Assembly: GCA_027083355.1 (NCBI GenBank)
Contig: JALWOY010000178.1
Span: forward strand, 1-46,448
DNA length: 46,448 bases
Source of the DNA: Phycisphaerales bacterium
GTDB taxonomy: Bacteria; Planctomycetota; Phycisphaerae; Phycisphaerales; UBA1924
Reading direction: 5' to 3'
The notes under the pieces are model-generated. The model was given only the letters and a program-made list of their open reading frames with translations, had not been told where the DNA came from and did not search any database. Shown here piece by piece: positions 25,874-35,118 of the stretch (the first letter of the stretch is position 1; each line of letters starts with the position of its first letter). Position numbers and translations under genes: made by a program.

Positions 25874-25903
25874 ACACCCGGGCACAGGCCCGGGTGTTTT
25901 TTT
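25874..25903 (+). terminator. Intrinsic terminator after the thioredoxin gene
   Basis: A perfect 10-bp stem, ACACCCGGGC with GCCCGGGTGT, loop ACAG, is followed by a run of seven T. It lies 57 bases after the stop codon. Similar but degraded CCCGGG-type stems with T-runs occur near 32092-32110 and 41577-41612. Confidence 0.92.
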
Positions 25904-26013
25904 CCCGTGTGTGCATTCCGTATCGCCTGCAAGGAGCCGCGACCGTCGGGGAACGGTTGTCCTTTTCACCCCGCGGTGTGCGGGTTCCACGAGGTGGAGG
26001 AGAGGGATGGAGA

Positions 26014-26074
26014 GACGGGCTGGAAGCCCGTCCCACCGAGAGGAGAGAAGAGAGTGACGGGCTGGAAGCCCGTC
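26014..26074 (+). repeat. Two GACGGGCT hairpin repeats
   Basis: Two copies of an 8-bp palindrome (GACGGGCT with AGCCCGTC, loop GGA) lie at 26014-26032 and 26056-26074, each followed by CCAC and G/A-rich DNA. The 337-base spacer 25818-26154 holds the terminator and these repeats and no gene. Three more copies are near 41.8-42.2 kb. Confidence 0.85.
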
Positions 26075-26154
26075 CCACAGAAAGGAGGAATGAGGAAAAA
26101 AGAGGCCCGGCTCTTGTTCCAGAAAGCAAGAGACTCACCCGGAAGCCAGATCAA

Positions 26155-27678
26155 TCACCATGTGTACCTCACCGTGTAGGTGATCGTTTCCTGTCCGTCC
26201 TTGGCCACGGTCACGGGGAAGTGCACCGTCCGGCTGTCCTTCTTCTCGTAGTCGTGGCTCGATTTGACGATCTTCCAGTTCGTCCAGCGGTACATCGGTT
26301 CGGTCACGATCACGTCCACCGGCTTGTTCTTGTGGTTGCGGATCTTGACCTCGATCGTCTCGGTGATGACGTGGGCCCGCTTGTCGATCGAGAAATCGAC
26401 CTGCCGGCGCTCGCCCACCACGTCGAAGGCCTGCCCCAGTTTGATCAGGATCGTCTCGTTCCTGGGCGTGTGGTCGATCACGTCCTCGCCGATGAATTCG
26501 AGCGAGCCGTCGGCGGGGTCGAGTTGGCTGACGCGGACGCGGCCCTTGGGCATGGGCACGCCGAGGCCCGAGTCTTTGTCGTTCTCGAACCTGAGATAGA
26601 CATCAATCTTTTTGTTGCCGCTGCCGACGAAGCCCCGGTCCTCGTAGCGGCCGCCGCCCATCCCGCCGAGCTTCGCGCCGTCGTAGACGAGCACCTTGTC
26701 GGCGGGGACCGACCTCGCCGGCTCGAAGAGTTCGATCTGCTTGGTGGAGTTGTCCGGGATCGTCGCGGGCCGGCCGAGCGTGTAGAGGTGGTACTCGAAG
26801 AATGATTTCTCCTGGAAACCCTTCTCTGCAACTGCTCTCATCATACCTGTATCTTGAAAAGGCGACTGCCCCCCACCGCCGCCCATCCTTGGCGCCCGGT
26901 GGACATCGCCCGCGATCAGTTTCAGTTTCGCGTCTTTGTACGTCCCGCCGGACTTGTTGAGGATGCTGACCCACGCCCCGACGTCGAGGGTGCCGTGGTT
27001 GGCGTCGTCGCCCGGGGCGAAGACGAGGTTGTAGTCGGCCCACCAGGTGATGCCGGTGGTCTGGTAGGACATGCGGGTGTTCTGCTCGCCGCCCGCGGGG
27101 CTGTAGGTCTTCCAGACGAGCGTGGGGCGGGTGAGCAGGCCGCCGGGGAGGCTGGGGAAGTCGATGGTGTCGTAGCCGTTGATGGTGACGATGCCGCCGT
27201 TGTCTTTCTGGAGGACCAGCCCGCCGGACGCGCTGAGCAGTGTGCCCTCGATCCGGCTCGTGCCGTCGCCCTGCGACTGGACCACGGTGATCTTCTGATC
27301 GATGAACCGCTCGATGAGCTTCTGCCGGCTGACGAGATCGAAGCGGTAGTCCTGTTCGAGCACCTTCGTCTGGGGGTCGTCGAGCGACTCGAAATGCACG
27401 GTGGTCGGGTCGAGCAGGGCCGCCACACCCCGGAACGAGAGCTCGCCGAGGCCCTTGTCGAACGCGAAGGCGCGTTCCTCTTTCACCACGGCGTAGCCCG
27501 GGATGCCGCCGGGGTTGACCGTGCCCGATCCGGCGACGGGGCGGTACCACTCCGCCGGGATACCCCCGGGCTGGGCGCTCGAGTAGATCGTCAGGGCGGT
27601 CGAGTCGGCCCGGGCGGTGGAGACGGCGGCGGTCAACGCACCCGCGGCGATGGTGATCAGTGTGTTCCTTGTGCGCAT
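26155..27678 (-). CDS. Exported DUF4139-like protein
   Basis: A 507-residue protein with a signal peptide (about 1-24, ending ARA). The C-terminal half has the DUF4139 pattern: the segments WWADYNLVF, VSILNKSGGTYKDAKLKLIAGDV and, at the end, KNKPVDVIVTEPMYRWTNWKI. These domains occur in secreted beta-sandwich proteins of unknown role. Two Gly-rich loops (GGGGG near 270, GGMGGG near 360) interrupt it. The frame continues upstream, but the ATG at 27678 starts the signal peptide. It is divergent from modA across 189 bases. Confidence 0.8.
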   Translation of the reverse strand: MRTRNTLITIAAGALTAAVSTARADSTALTIYSSAQPGGIPAEWYRPVAGSGTVNPGGIPGYAVVKEERAFAFDKGLGELSFRGVAALLDPTTVHFESLDDPQTKVLEQDYRFDLVSRQKLIERFIDQKITVVQSQGDGTSRIEGTLLSASGGLVLQKDNGGIVTINGYDTIDFPSLPGGLLTRPTLVWKTYSPAGGEQNTRMSYQTTGITWWADYNLVFAPGDDANHGTLDVGAWVSILNKSGGTYKDAKLKLIAGDVHRAPRMGGGGGQSPFQDTGMMRAVAEKGFQEKSFFEYHLYTLGRPATIPDNSTKQIELFEPARSVPADKVLVYDGAKLGGMGGGRYEDRGFVGSGNKKIDVYLRFENDKDSGLGVPMPKGRVRVSQLDPADGSLEFIGEDVIDHTPRNETILIKLGQAFDVVGERRQVDFSIDKRAHVITETIEVKIRNHKNKPVDVIVTEPMYRWTNWKIVKSSHDYEKKDSRTVHFPVTVAKDGQETITYTVRYTW

Positions 27679-27791
27679 GGGGGCCTCGCTTCCTGTTTGC
27701 CTGATCATTGTCCCATATCCGGCGGTTCCCTGCCGGGAACCCGATGGCGATACCCGCCGAACCCATCCCCGGTTGGGCCCCATCCCGGCGT

Positions 27792-27862
27792 CGTGACACG
27801 CCCGTGACAAACAACCGATGGCCCCGCGGCACGAATCGGGGGGAGAGGCCCGAACTTATACT
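27792..27862 (+). promoter_or_regulatory. modA upstream region: direct repeats and a -10-like element
   Basis: CGTGACA occurs twice, at 27792-27798 and 27803-27809, spaced 11 bases apart (one helical turn). TATACT at 27857-27862 is a good -10 and would start transcription at the modA ATG (27868); no good -35 is seen. A role as an activator site is only a possibility. No ModE-type site is evident. Confidence 0.3.
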
Positions 27863-27867
27863 CCCGC

Positions 27868-28644
27868 ATGCCCGATCGACGACGCGCGTTTGTGCGCACC
27901 GCCTTGGCGTTCGTCCTGCCCGCGTTGCTCCTGCTCGCGGCGGGGTGCCGGCGAGACCACCCGCGGGCCGAGCTGCGCGTCTTCGCGGCCTCGTCGCTCG
28001 TCGACGTGTTCACGGAGGCCGGGGCGCGGTTCGAGGCCGAGCACCCGGAAGTCGGCGTGGTGCTGAGCGTCGCGGGGTCGCAGATCCTCGCCTCGCAGAT
28101 CGTCGAGGGCGCCCGGGCCGACGTGTTCGCCTCGGCCGATGAGTTCCAGATGGATCGGGTCGGCGACCTGTTCCCCGAACCCGTCGTTTTCGCGGAAAAC
28201 CGCGTCGTGCTGGTCACGCCCGCCACGAGCACGATCAAACGAGTCGAGGACCTCACCCGTCCCGGCGTGCGGGTGGTGCTCGCCAGCGAGTCGGTCCCCG
28301 CGGGTCGGTATGCGAAGCAAGCCCTCGACCGCCTCGGGCTGTTCGATCGGGTCGAGCCGAACGTGGTGTCGTATGAGCACGACGTCCGCGGTGTGTTGTC
28401 GAAGGTGCTGCTGGGCGAGGCGGACGCGGGGATCGTTTATGCCACCGACGCCGCGTCCGCCGGCGACGCGTTGCGGACAATCCCCCTCCCCCCCGAAGCC
28501 GATGTGCGAGCGACGTATCTCATCGCGGCGCGCACGGACAGCCCCGTTTCGGCGGAGGCCCGGTCATTCGTCGAGTTCATGCGCACGGGCGGGGGCGCCG
28601 AGATCCTCCGGCGGTTCAGCTTCCTGACGCCGGCGCCACCCTGA
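27868..28644 (+). CDS. modA: Molybdate-binding lipoprotein of an ABC transporter
   Basis: A 258-residue solute-binding protein with a lipoprotein signal (lipobox AAGC, Cys27). The sequence LRVFAASSLVDVFTEAGARFE, VLSVAGSQILASQIVEGARADVFASAD and GIVYATDA are typical of ModA. It captures molybdate (or tungstate) for ModBC, which follow. First gene of modABC-moaC-mog. The start may be leaderless. Confidence 0.93.
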   Translation: MPDRRRAFVRTALAFVLPALLLLAAGCRRDHPRAELRVFAASSLVDVFTEAGARFEAEHPEVGVVLSVAGSQILASQIVEGARADVFASADEFQMDRVGDLFPEPVVFAENRVVLVTPATSTIKRVEDLTRPGVRVVLASESVPAGRYAKQALDRLGLFDRVEPNVVSYEHDVRGVLSKVLLGEADAGIVYATDAASAGDALRTIPLPPEADVRATYLIAARTDSPVSAEARSFVEFMRTGGGAEILRRFSFLTPAPP

Positions 28645-28693
28645 AAAACCTCCCGAACCGCGGCCACCCCGGCGGTCAACAATACAAAGACCT

Positions 28694-29497
28694 ATGACGC
28701 GAACGACCCCCACCCCGAGCGGCGTGCTGGCCGCGAACCGTGTGCTCCCGATCGTGGCCGGGGTCGCGGCGTTGCTCATCCTGCTGCCGGTCGTTGCGTT
28801 GGCGCTGCGCGCGCCATGGCGCGATGCGGCGGGCCTGCTCACGTCGCCTGGCGTGCTCGACGCGGCGAAACTCTCGCTCATCGTTTCCACCGGCGCGGCC
28901 GTGCTGTCGCTGCTGATCGGCTTCCCCGTCGCGTGGACATTGGCGCGGGTGGAGTTCCCCGGGCGATCCGTGCTCCGCACCGTCGTCCTGATGCCCATGG
29001 TGTTGCCGCCCATCGTCGGCGGCGTCGCGCTGCTGGCGGCGTTCGGGCGCAATGGATTGCTCGGGGGCGTGCTCGCATCGGTCGGGATCTCACTGCCGTT
29101 CACCACCGCCGGGGCGGTCGTCGCGGTGACGTTTGTTTCGTGCCCGTTCATGATCCTCTCGCTCGAATCGGGTCTGAACGGGCTGGATCGCCGGTTCGAG
29201 CGGGCCGCCGAGACGCTCGGGGCGGGGGGCTGGACCGTGATCCGCCGGATCGTGCTGCCCGCGCTCGCCCCTGCGTTGCGGGCGGGGATCGCCCTGACAT
29301 GGGCGCGCGCCCTCGGTGAGTTCGGCGCGACCGTCGCCTTCGCCGGCAGCCACCCCCACCAAACCCGGACCCTCCCGCTGGCGATCTACGACGCGCTGAG
29401 CACGGATCTTGACGCCGCGGTCATGCTGGGCTTGCTGCTCGTGGCGATCTCGCTGGCCGTGCTGCTGGTGCTGGGCGGGAGGATGCTCACGCGATGA
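28694..29497 (+). CDS. modB: Molybdate ABC transporter permease
   Basis: A 267-residue inner-membrane protein with about five or six membrane spans. The cytoplasmic EAA loop that docks to the ATPase is visible in RAAETLGAGGWTVIRRIVLP, followed by LTWARALGEFGATV, a typical ModB end. Its last four bases overlap the start of modC, indicating coupled translation. It imports molybdate delivered by ModA. Confidence 0.94.
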   Translation: MTRTTPTPSGVLAANRVLPIVAGVAALLILLPVVALALRAPWRDAAGLLTSPGVLDAAKLSLIVSTGAAVLSLLIGFPVAWTLARVEFPGRSVLRTVVLMPMVLPPIVGGVALLAAFGRNGLLGGVLASVGISLPFTTAGAVVAVTFVSCPFMILSLESGLNGLDRRFERAAETLGAGGWTVIRRIVLPALAPALRAGIALTWARALGEFGATVAFAGSHPHQTRTLPLAIYDALSTDLDAAVMLGLLLVAISLAVLLVLGGRMLTR

Positions 29498-30564
29498 GCC
29501 TCGACGCGTCCATACTCGCCCGGCGCGGCTCGTTCACGCTTCAGGCCGAGTTCGCGCTCGAACCCGGCACGCTCGCCGTCGCGGTTGGGCCGAACGGCTC
29601 GGGCAAGTCAACGCTCGCCGAGGCCCTCGCCGGGCTGTTGCCGATCGAATCGGGGCGCGTCGTCCTCAACGGCCGCACGCTCGACGACGGCCGGCAGCAC
29701 CTGCCCGCGTGCGCGCGGCGGGTGGGGTTCATGTTCCAGGATCTCCTTCTCTTTGCGCACATGTCGGCGCTCGACAACGCCGCCTTCGGCCCGCGCAGCA
29801 CGGGCGTGCCCCGCGGCGAGGCGCGGCGCCGGGGCCGGCACTGGCTCGACCGACTCGGGGTGGGCGATCTCGCCGACCGCAAACCGGGCGGGCTTTCGGG
29901 CGGGCAGGCGCAGCGCGTCGCCCTCGCCCGGGCGCTGGCGACCGAGCCTGAGCTGCTGATCCTCGACGAGCCCCTGTCGGCCTTGGATGCGCGCACACGG
30001 GCGGAGACGCGCCGGCTGCTCGTGGGTGTGCTCGCGGACTTCCCGGGCGTCAAACTCGTCATCACACACGACCCGGTCGAGGCGATGGCGCTCGGCGAGC
30101 GGCTGCTGGTGTTCGAGTCGGGCCGGCTGGTGCAACAGGGCACGCCGGACGAGATCCGCCGCCGGCCGCGCGCCGATTACGCCGCCTCGCTCGTCGGGGT
30201 GAACCTCTTCCGGGGCACGCTCGAAGCGGGTGATGGGCGTGTGTTCGTCGTGCTCGACAGCGGGGGGCGGCTGAGCATCCCGGGCGACGGGCTGCGGCCG
30301 GGCGAGGCGGTCTTCGCGACCATCCACCCGCATTCGGTGATCCTATCGATCGAGAAACCCTCGACGTCGGCCCGCAACGCCCTGCACGGGGTCGTTTCGG
30401 GGACCGACGCGATCGACGGGCGGGTACGCGTCCACCTCGACGCGGGCCCGGTCCGCATCACGGCCGAGATCACGCCCAACGCGGCGGCGGAACTGGACAT
30501 CAAGCCGGGCTCGCGTCTGTGGGCCTCGTTCAAGGCCACCGATATCGGGGTCTACCCTCGTTGA
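29494..30564 (+). CDS. modC: Molybdate ABC transporter ATPase
   Basis: A 356-residue ABC ATPase: Walker [10 protein letters not shown], signature [16 protein letters not shown], Walker [13 protein letters not shown] and the switch His in VITHDP. After about residue 230 there is a regulatory region, ending in a TOBE/Mop-like domain (about 290-352) that binds molybdate in related proteins. It powers ModB. It overlaps modB by four bases and is followed by moaC after 43 bases. Confidence 0.94.
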   Translation: MSLDASILARRGSFTLQAEFALEPGTLAVAVGPNGSGKSTLAEALAGLLPIESGRVVLNGRTLDDGRQHLPACARRVGFMFQDLLLFAHMSALDNAAFGPRSTGVPRGEARRRGRHWLDRLGVGDLADRKPGGLSGGQAQRVALARALATEPELLILDEPLSALDARTRAETRRLLVGVLADFPGVKLVITHDPVEAMALGERLLVFESGRLVQQGTPDEIRRRPRADYAASLVGVNLFRGTLEAGDGRVFVVLDSGGRLSIPGDGLRPGEAVFATIHPHSVILSIEKPSTSARNALHGVVSGTDAIDGRVRVHLDAGPVRITAEITPNAAAELDIKPGSRLWASFKATDIGVYPR

Positions 30565-30607
30565 GCGGGCGGACCGCCCGACCGATGCGCACACACGGAG
30601 ACGGATC

Positions 30608-31147
30608 ATGGACACACCCCGGCTGAGCCACACCGACGAACACGGGAAGGCGCGGATGGTGGACGTGGGCGACAAGCCCGTGACGAACCGCGTCGCCGTC
30701 GCCGAGGGGTTCGTGCGCGTGAGCGAGGCGCTCGCCGAACAGATCCGCGAGAACACACTGGCCAAGGGCGACCTGCTGGCCGTGGCCCGGATCGCGGGGA
30801 TCCAGGCGGCCAAGCAGACCGGGTCGCTCATCCCGCTGTGCCACCCGCTGGGGCTGGATCACGTCGATGTCGATCTCACACTCGACGGGTGCACCGTCCG
30901 CATCCGCGCCTCGGCCCGCGTGACCGGGCGCACGGGCGTCGAGATGGAGGCCCTCACCGCCGTCACCGTCGCCGCCCTGACCGTGATCGACATGGGCAAG
31001 GCGGTGGACAAGGCGATGGTGATCGAGGGCGTTCGGCTCGTCGAGAAACGCGGCGGGCGGAGCGGGCACTACATCGCCCCCGACCGCACACCCGAAAAAC
31101 AACCCGGCCACCAGTCCGATTCCGCCGACCGCCCGGAGGAGGAATGA
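30608..31147 (+). CDS. moaC: Cyclic pyranopterin monophosphate synthase
   Basis: A 179-residue MoaC, second enzyme of molybdenum cofactor synthesis. Family motifs are [23 protein letters not shown] and [10 protein letters not shown], which hold the active-site residues. The last 20 residues are an extra polar tail. It overlaps the next gene by four bases (ATGA). MoaA is not in the window. Confidence 0.95.
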   Translation: MDTPRLSHTDEHGKARMVDVGDKPVTNRVAVAEGFVRVSEALAEQIRENTLAKGDLLAVARIAGIQAAKQTGSLIPLCHPLGLDHVDVDLTLDGCTVRIRASARVTGRTGVEMEALTAVTVAALTVIDMGKAVDKAMVIEGVRLVEKRGGRSGHYIAPDRTPEKQPGHQSDSADRPEEE

Positions 31148-31692
31148 CCATGCCCGGCCCGATCCGCGCCGCCGTACTGACCGTCTCGGACCGCTGCTCC
31201 CGGGGCGAAGCCGTCGACACCTCGGGCCCGGCGCTGGCGGCAATCTGCCGCGATCGGCTCGGGGCGGAGATCGTCGAGTCGGCCTGCCTGCCCGACGACC
31301 CGGTCGCGCTGGAGGCGTGCTTCCGTCGGTGGGCCGAGGCGGACCCGCCGATCGACCTGATCCTGTCGACCGGGGGCACGGGCCTCGCCCCGCGGGACCA
31401 CACGCCCGAGGCGGCGATGCGCGTCATCGACCGGCCCCACCCGGCGCTGATGGAACTCGCCCGGCTGCGGTGCTACGAGAAAACCCCGCGGGCGTTCCTG
31501 TCTCGCGGCGTGGCGGGGGCCGCGGGTTCGTCGCTGATCCTGACGCTGCCCGGCTCACTCCGCGGCTCGACGGAGAACCTCGAAGCGCTGCTGGACATCC
31601 TGCCGCACGCGATCGAGACGCTCCGCGGGGAGGTCAAGGACGACGGACGGGCCGAGGCGAAAGGCGAGGGCGTGGTGCACCACGAGGATTGA
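31144..31692 (+). CDS. mog: MogA/MoaB-type molybdopterin adenylyltransferase
   Basis: A 182-residue protein of the MoaB/MogA fold. [19 protein letters not shown] holds the binding loop of the family, and [16 protein letters not shown] is the N-terminal signature. It adenylates molybdopterin before metal insertion. It overlaps moaC by four bases and ends the molybdenum operon. MogA and MoaB cannot be separated from sequence alone. Confidence 0.92.
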   Translation: MTMPGPIRAAVLTVSDRCSRGEAVDTSGPALAAICRDRLGAEIVESACLPDDPVALEACFRRWAEADPPIDLILSTGGTGLAPRDHTPEAAMRVIDRPHPALMELARLRCYEKTPRAFLSRGVAGAAGSSLILTLPGSLRGSTENLEALLDILPHAIETLRGEVKDDGRAEAKGEGVVHHED

Positions 31693-32301
31693 GGCTCTTG
31701 CGAAGAACCCGGAGACGCGGGTTTGGGAACCGCTGGAACTGGTTGAAAAGCAACCGGTGGTACACAGGGAACCGACACTTCGCCCGCCTTCGGCCGGCTC
31801 AATGTCGGCGTCGGGCGTGATCCGTCCCGGACGCCGAGTCTGAGTGAAATGGATTCCTGATCATTCCAGTGCTATCCGGAACCGGGATCGGGCACGAGCG
31901 CGGGTGCTCCCTCTCCCCGGCGACCGGGGAGAGGTGGGGCCGGCCTGTCCGACTCCGCACCATGAGCCGCGGAATCACAGATCCTTGTGGATGACACAGG
32001 ATCTTCCCGCGGTCATGGTTGATTGTGAAAAGACCGCTCCCTTCCGGTCGCGGCTCCTCGTGAACGGGATGCGGTCGATTCATGTCACGAACACCCGGGC
32101 ATGCCCCCGGATCTGTTTCCAGAAGCACAAGAAACATCCGGAACCCATATGGCACAAGCGACGCCGAGTCTGAGTGAGCAGAGCGAGCGAAGGCTCGGAT
32201 CGACCGAGCAAACGGCGCGGGCTTTGCAAGCGGTTTTCACACGCGGGCTCCGTCTCTCGACCGGGTATCATCCTCACGCGCACCCCGACCCGGAGCACCG
32301 C
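31693..32301. repeat. Spacer after the molybdenum operon, packed with repeats
   Basis: This 609-base spacer has no convincing gene. It holds a weak hairpin just after mog (AACCCG with CGGGTT, 31706-31723) that may help terminate the operon. It also holds a GGTTG/CAACC segment (31737-31761) that recurs near 36507-36531, two copies of the GACGCCGA-type repeat (31771-31812 reversed, 32161-32199 direct, plus a half copy at 31831-31847), a CCTCTCCCCGG hairpin (31910-31934) and a degraded CCCGGG stem (32092-32110). The promoter for the BtpA gene is not evident. Confidence 0.65.
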
Positions 32302-33099
32302 ATGGCAGACCGACTGACCCTCAACCGCACGCTCATCGGCATGGTCCACGTCGGAGCCCTGCCCGGCACGCCCCGGCATGGGCAGCCCGTCGAACACCTC
32401 GCGGCGCAGGCGGCGGAAGAAGCGCGGGTGCTCGTCGACGCGGGGTTCGACGCGGTCGCCGTCGAGAACATGCACGACGCGCCCTACGTCCACGGCGACC
32501 GGCTCGGGCCGGAGATCGTCGCGGCGATGACGCGCGTGGGCGTCGAGGTCGCCACCGCGGTCGATGTGCCGATCGGGGTGCAGATCCTCTCGGGGGGCAA
32601 CCGGCACGCGCTGGCGGTGGCACAGGCGATCGGTGGTTCGTTCATCCGCTGCGAGAACTTCGTTTATGCGCACGTCGCCGACGAGGGTTTGCTGCCCGAG
32701 GCCGAGGCCGGGGCGTTGCTGCGCGAGCGCCGGCGGATCGGGGCGGAGGGTGTCGCGGTGTTCACCGACATCAAGAAGAAGCACGCGTCGCACGCGATCA
32801 CGGCCGACATCTCGATCGCGGACGCGGCGCACGCGGCGGCGTTCTTCGGCGCCGACGGGTTGATCGTCACCGGTGCATGGACGGGCACACCGGCCGACCC
32901 CGACGACGCGCGGCGGGCGAAGGACGCCTCGGGCCTGCCCGTGCTCGTCGGCAGCGGGGTGACGCCCGACAACATCGGTGCGATGCTCGACGCGGCCGAC
33001 GGGGTGATCGTCGGGTCGTGGATCAAACACGGCGGGGACTGGAAAAACCCGGTCGACCCCGAACGGGCGGCGCGGCTTGTGTACGCGGCGCGGGGCTGA
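32302..33099 (+). CDS. BtpA/SgcQ-family protein
   Basis: A 265-residue TIM-barrel-like protein. IGMVHVGALPGTPRH, DAVAVENMHDAPY, VADEGLLPEAEAG and GLIVTGAWTG fit the BtpA family, whose founder is needed for photosystem I assembly in cyanobacteria; SgcQ is an E. coli relative of unknown reaction. In a non-photosynthetic host it is more likely an aldolase- or phosphosugar-type enzyme, but the reaction is unknown. GGAG precedes the ATG. Confidence 0.88.
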   Translation: MADRLTLNRTLIGMVHVGALPGTPRHGQPVEHLAAQAAEEARVLVDAGFDAVAVENMHDAPYVHGDRLGPEIVAAMTRVGVEVATAVDVPIGVQILSGGNRHALAVAQAIGGSFIRCENFVYAHVADEGLLPEAEAGALLRERRRIGAEGVAVFTDIKKKHASHAITADISIADAAHAAAFFGADGLIVTGAWTGTPADPDDARRAKDASGLPVLVGSGVTPDNIGAMLDAADGVIVGSWIKHGGDWKNPVDPERAARLVYAARG

Positions 33100-33120
33100 A
33101 GCCGGGGACCCGCATGCCCT

Positions 33121-34218
33121 CTATTGCTCGTCCTCCGGCGCGAGTTCATACGGCGTCGCGTCTGTTGCCGGCTGGATCTTCTTCTCGTCCAACGCAGACG
33201 GGGAACCCTTCGGCGGCGGGTGGTGCGTGTGCTCGTCCGAGAGCGGGATCGCGTCGGGGATCTGCTCGTCCATTTCCTGCTCGAAGCGTCGATCCGCCTC
33301 GGCCATCGCGGCCGCGGCTCGCTCGGCCTGCTCGGCGGCTTGTTGTGCGCGGCGTCGGCGTTTTTCTTCGAGGCGGAGGCGGCGTTGCTCGGCCTCGATC
33401 GAGTTCTGGATGGCCCACGCCGCGCCGATGCTCAGTTGGATCACCGACCATCCGAACAAGCCGACCCCGACCATCACAATGAGCGACAGAATCGGGACAA
33501 GCACCGGGGCGAGGAATCCGAAAGACAGCCCGATCATCCCCAGACCCGAGAAGAAGATCAGCAGCGAACCGCAGACGGCGATGCACCATACAGCGGCCCG
33601 GAGTCGGCCCCCGACACCGGTATCCCCGCTCCAGTCGGCCAGCGCGGAGAGGTAGACGCCGAGGGGGACAAGCCCGAAAAGCACGCCGATCGATGCCAGC
33701 CCCCCCAACACGCCGAACAGCCTCAGGTTGGTGATCAGCGCGGTCCAGATCAGGGCGAAAACGAGCAGACCGGCGACCTGCGACCATCGGCTCGCCGTCC
33801 GGAGTCGATCGTGGTCGAGGATGGGGTCGGGCGTGGTGTGATCCTCGATGGGGCGGCGGGTCGTGGCGAGCCAGGAAGCGGCAAACCAGAGACCGGCCAG
33901 CAGGGTCATGGCCGCGAGCATGACGATGCCGGGAAGGAGCGAGAGCCAGAACGCCAGCCACGTCAGGATGACACCAATGACCACCGCCGCCATCATGCCC
34001 ATCGCCAGGGCGATTTGCTTGATGTACCACATCGGGGCATCGACCAGGCCGTCGGTCAGGCGGTCATGGGGTCGGCGTGCGGAGATGGGCGTGCCGCACT
34101 CGGGGCATCGTCCGCCCGCTTCGAGGCCGCGCAGGTTGTAGCCGCAGTTCTGGCATGGGCGGTCCTTCGTGACCGTACCGGGTTGACTGGTCGGATGTGT
34201 CGCGGGCTCGATCGGCAT
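33121..34218 (-). CDS. Zinc-ribbon membrane protein
   Basis: A 365-residue protein. The N-terminus has a zinc ribbon, CQNCGYNLRGL...RCPECG (Cys22, 25, 38, 41), followed by about five or six membrane spans (about 70-290), a Glu/Arg/Ala-rich helix (about 295-335, coiled-coil-like) and a polar tail. CGYNLRGL zinc ribbons on membrane proteins are very common in planctomycetes and support that assignment of the host. Function unknown. It is convergent with the BtpA gene. Confidence 0.8.
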   Translation of the reverse strand: MPIEPATHPTSQPGTVTKDRPCQNCGYNLRGLEAGGRCPECGTPISARRPHDRLTDGLVDAPMWYIKQIALAMGMMAAVVIGVILTWLAFWLSLLPGIVMLAAMTLLAGLWFAASWLATTRRPIEDHTTPDPILDHDRLRTASRWSQVAGLLVFALIWTALITNLRLFGVLGGLASIGVLFGLVPLGVYLSALADWSGDTGVGGRLRAAVWCIAVCGSLLIFFSGLGMIGLSFGFLAPVLVPILSLIVMVGVGLFGWSVIQLSIGAAWAIQNSIEAEQRRLRLEEKRRRRAQQAAEQAERAAAAMAEADRRFEQEMDEQIPDAIPLSDEHTHHPPPKGSPSALDEKKIQPATDATPYELAPEDEQ

Positions 34219-34277
34219 GACCGAGTGTACCGCCGGGCGGGTTCCCGGTGGCGTTCGGGCGGGGAGCGGGTGGTGCG

Positions 34278-35090
34278 CTACACGGGCGATGCTCGGACGG
34301 CCTCGACCGCGGAACGGAACATCTGCATCCCCGGTGTCGGGTGTGCTGATTGGCGTGTGCGTGTCCACGCCGGGTCGCGGTTGTGGTCGAGGGCCCGTTC
34401 GGGGTGGGGCATGAGTCCGAAGATGCGTCCGGTGGCGTCGCATATCCCGGCGATGTCGTCCCGAGAGCCGTTGACCGGTTCGGTATAACGCAACGCGACG
34501 TGCCCGCCGGCGTTCAACGCGTTGAGCGTGGCGTCGTCGCGGACGACGAATCGGCCCTCGCCGTGGGCGATGGGGAGCATCAACCCGCCCGGGGTGTGCT
34601 CCAACCGGGTCAAGCCCCGGGTCCAGATGCACCGATCCCCGACCGGCTCGACGCCGACCCATCGGTCGATGAACCGCCCGCCCTCGTTGGCGGCGAGGGC
34701 GACGGTCTGCGGTGGGGGTGCATCGGTCGGCCACGTCTCGCCCGCGGCCGGCCCGGGGAGCAGGCCCACCTGCACGAGGACCTGGAACCCGTTGCACACC
34801 CCGATCATGGGGCAGCCCCGGGTCGCAGCGGCCCGCAGGCTGGGCCAGAGCGATTCACGGAATCTGGCGGCGAGGATGCGGCCCGAGGCGATGTCGTCGC
34901 CGTAACTGAACCCGCCGGGGAAGCCGATCAGGTCGGCCCGGTTGATCGGGGCGGGGTCGTCGGTGAGCCGATCGACGTGGACGAGATCGACGGTGCAGCC
35001 GGCGAGCGAAAAGGCCCGCACCATCTCGGCATCGCAGTTGGTCCCCGCGGTGCGCACCACCAGTGCTCTCGGGCGTCCGGTCGCCGGCAT
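34278..35090 (-). CDS. purQ: Phosphoribosylformylglycinamidine synthase, glutaminase subunit
   Basis: A 270-residue class I glutamine amidotransferase of the PurQ type. PGGFSYGDDIASG, catalytic Cys99 in IGVCNGFQ, and the His and Glu in MPHPERALD (about 229-231) complete the triad. It supplies ammonia to PurL in purine synthesis. I chose the ATG at 35090; an in-frame TTG lies two codons upstream. PurQ is longer here than the 225-residue Bacillus type. PurL is not adjacent. Confidence 0.9.
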   Translation of the reverse strand: MPATGRPRALVVRTAGTNCDAEMVRAFSLAGCTVDLVHVDRLTDDPAPINRADLIGFPGGFSYGDDIASGRILAARFRESLWPSLRAAATRGCPMIGVCNGFQVLVQVGLLPGPAAGETWPTDAPPPQTVALAANEGGRFIDRWVGVEPVGDRCIWTRGLTRLEHTPGGLMLPIAHGEGRFVVRDDATLNALNAGGHVALRYTEPVNGSRDDIAGICDATGRIFGLMPHPERALDHNRDPAWTRTRQSAHPTPGMQMFRSAVEAVRASPV

Positions 35091-35118
35091 GGGCAAGCGT
35101 AGGCCGGGGGGGATCGGT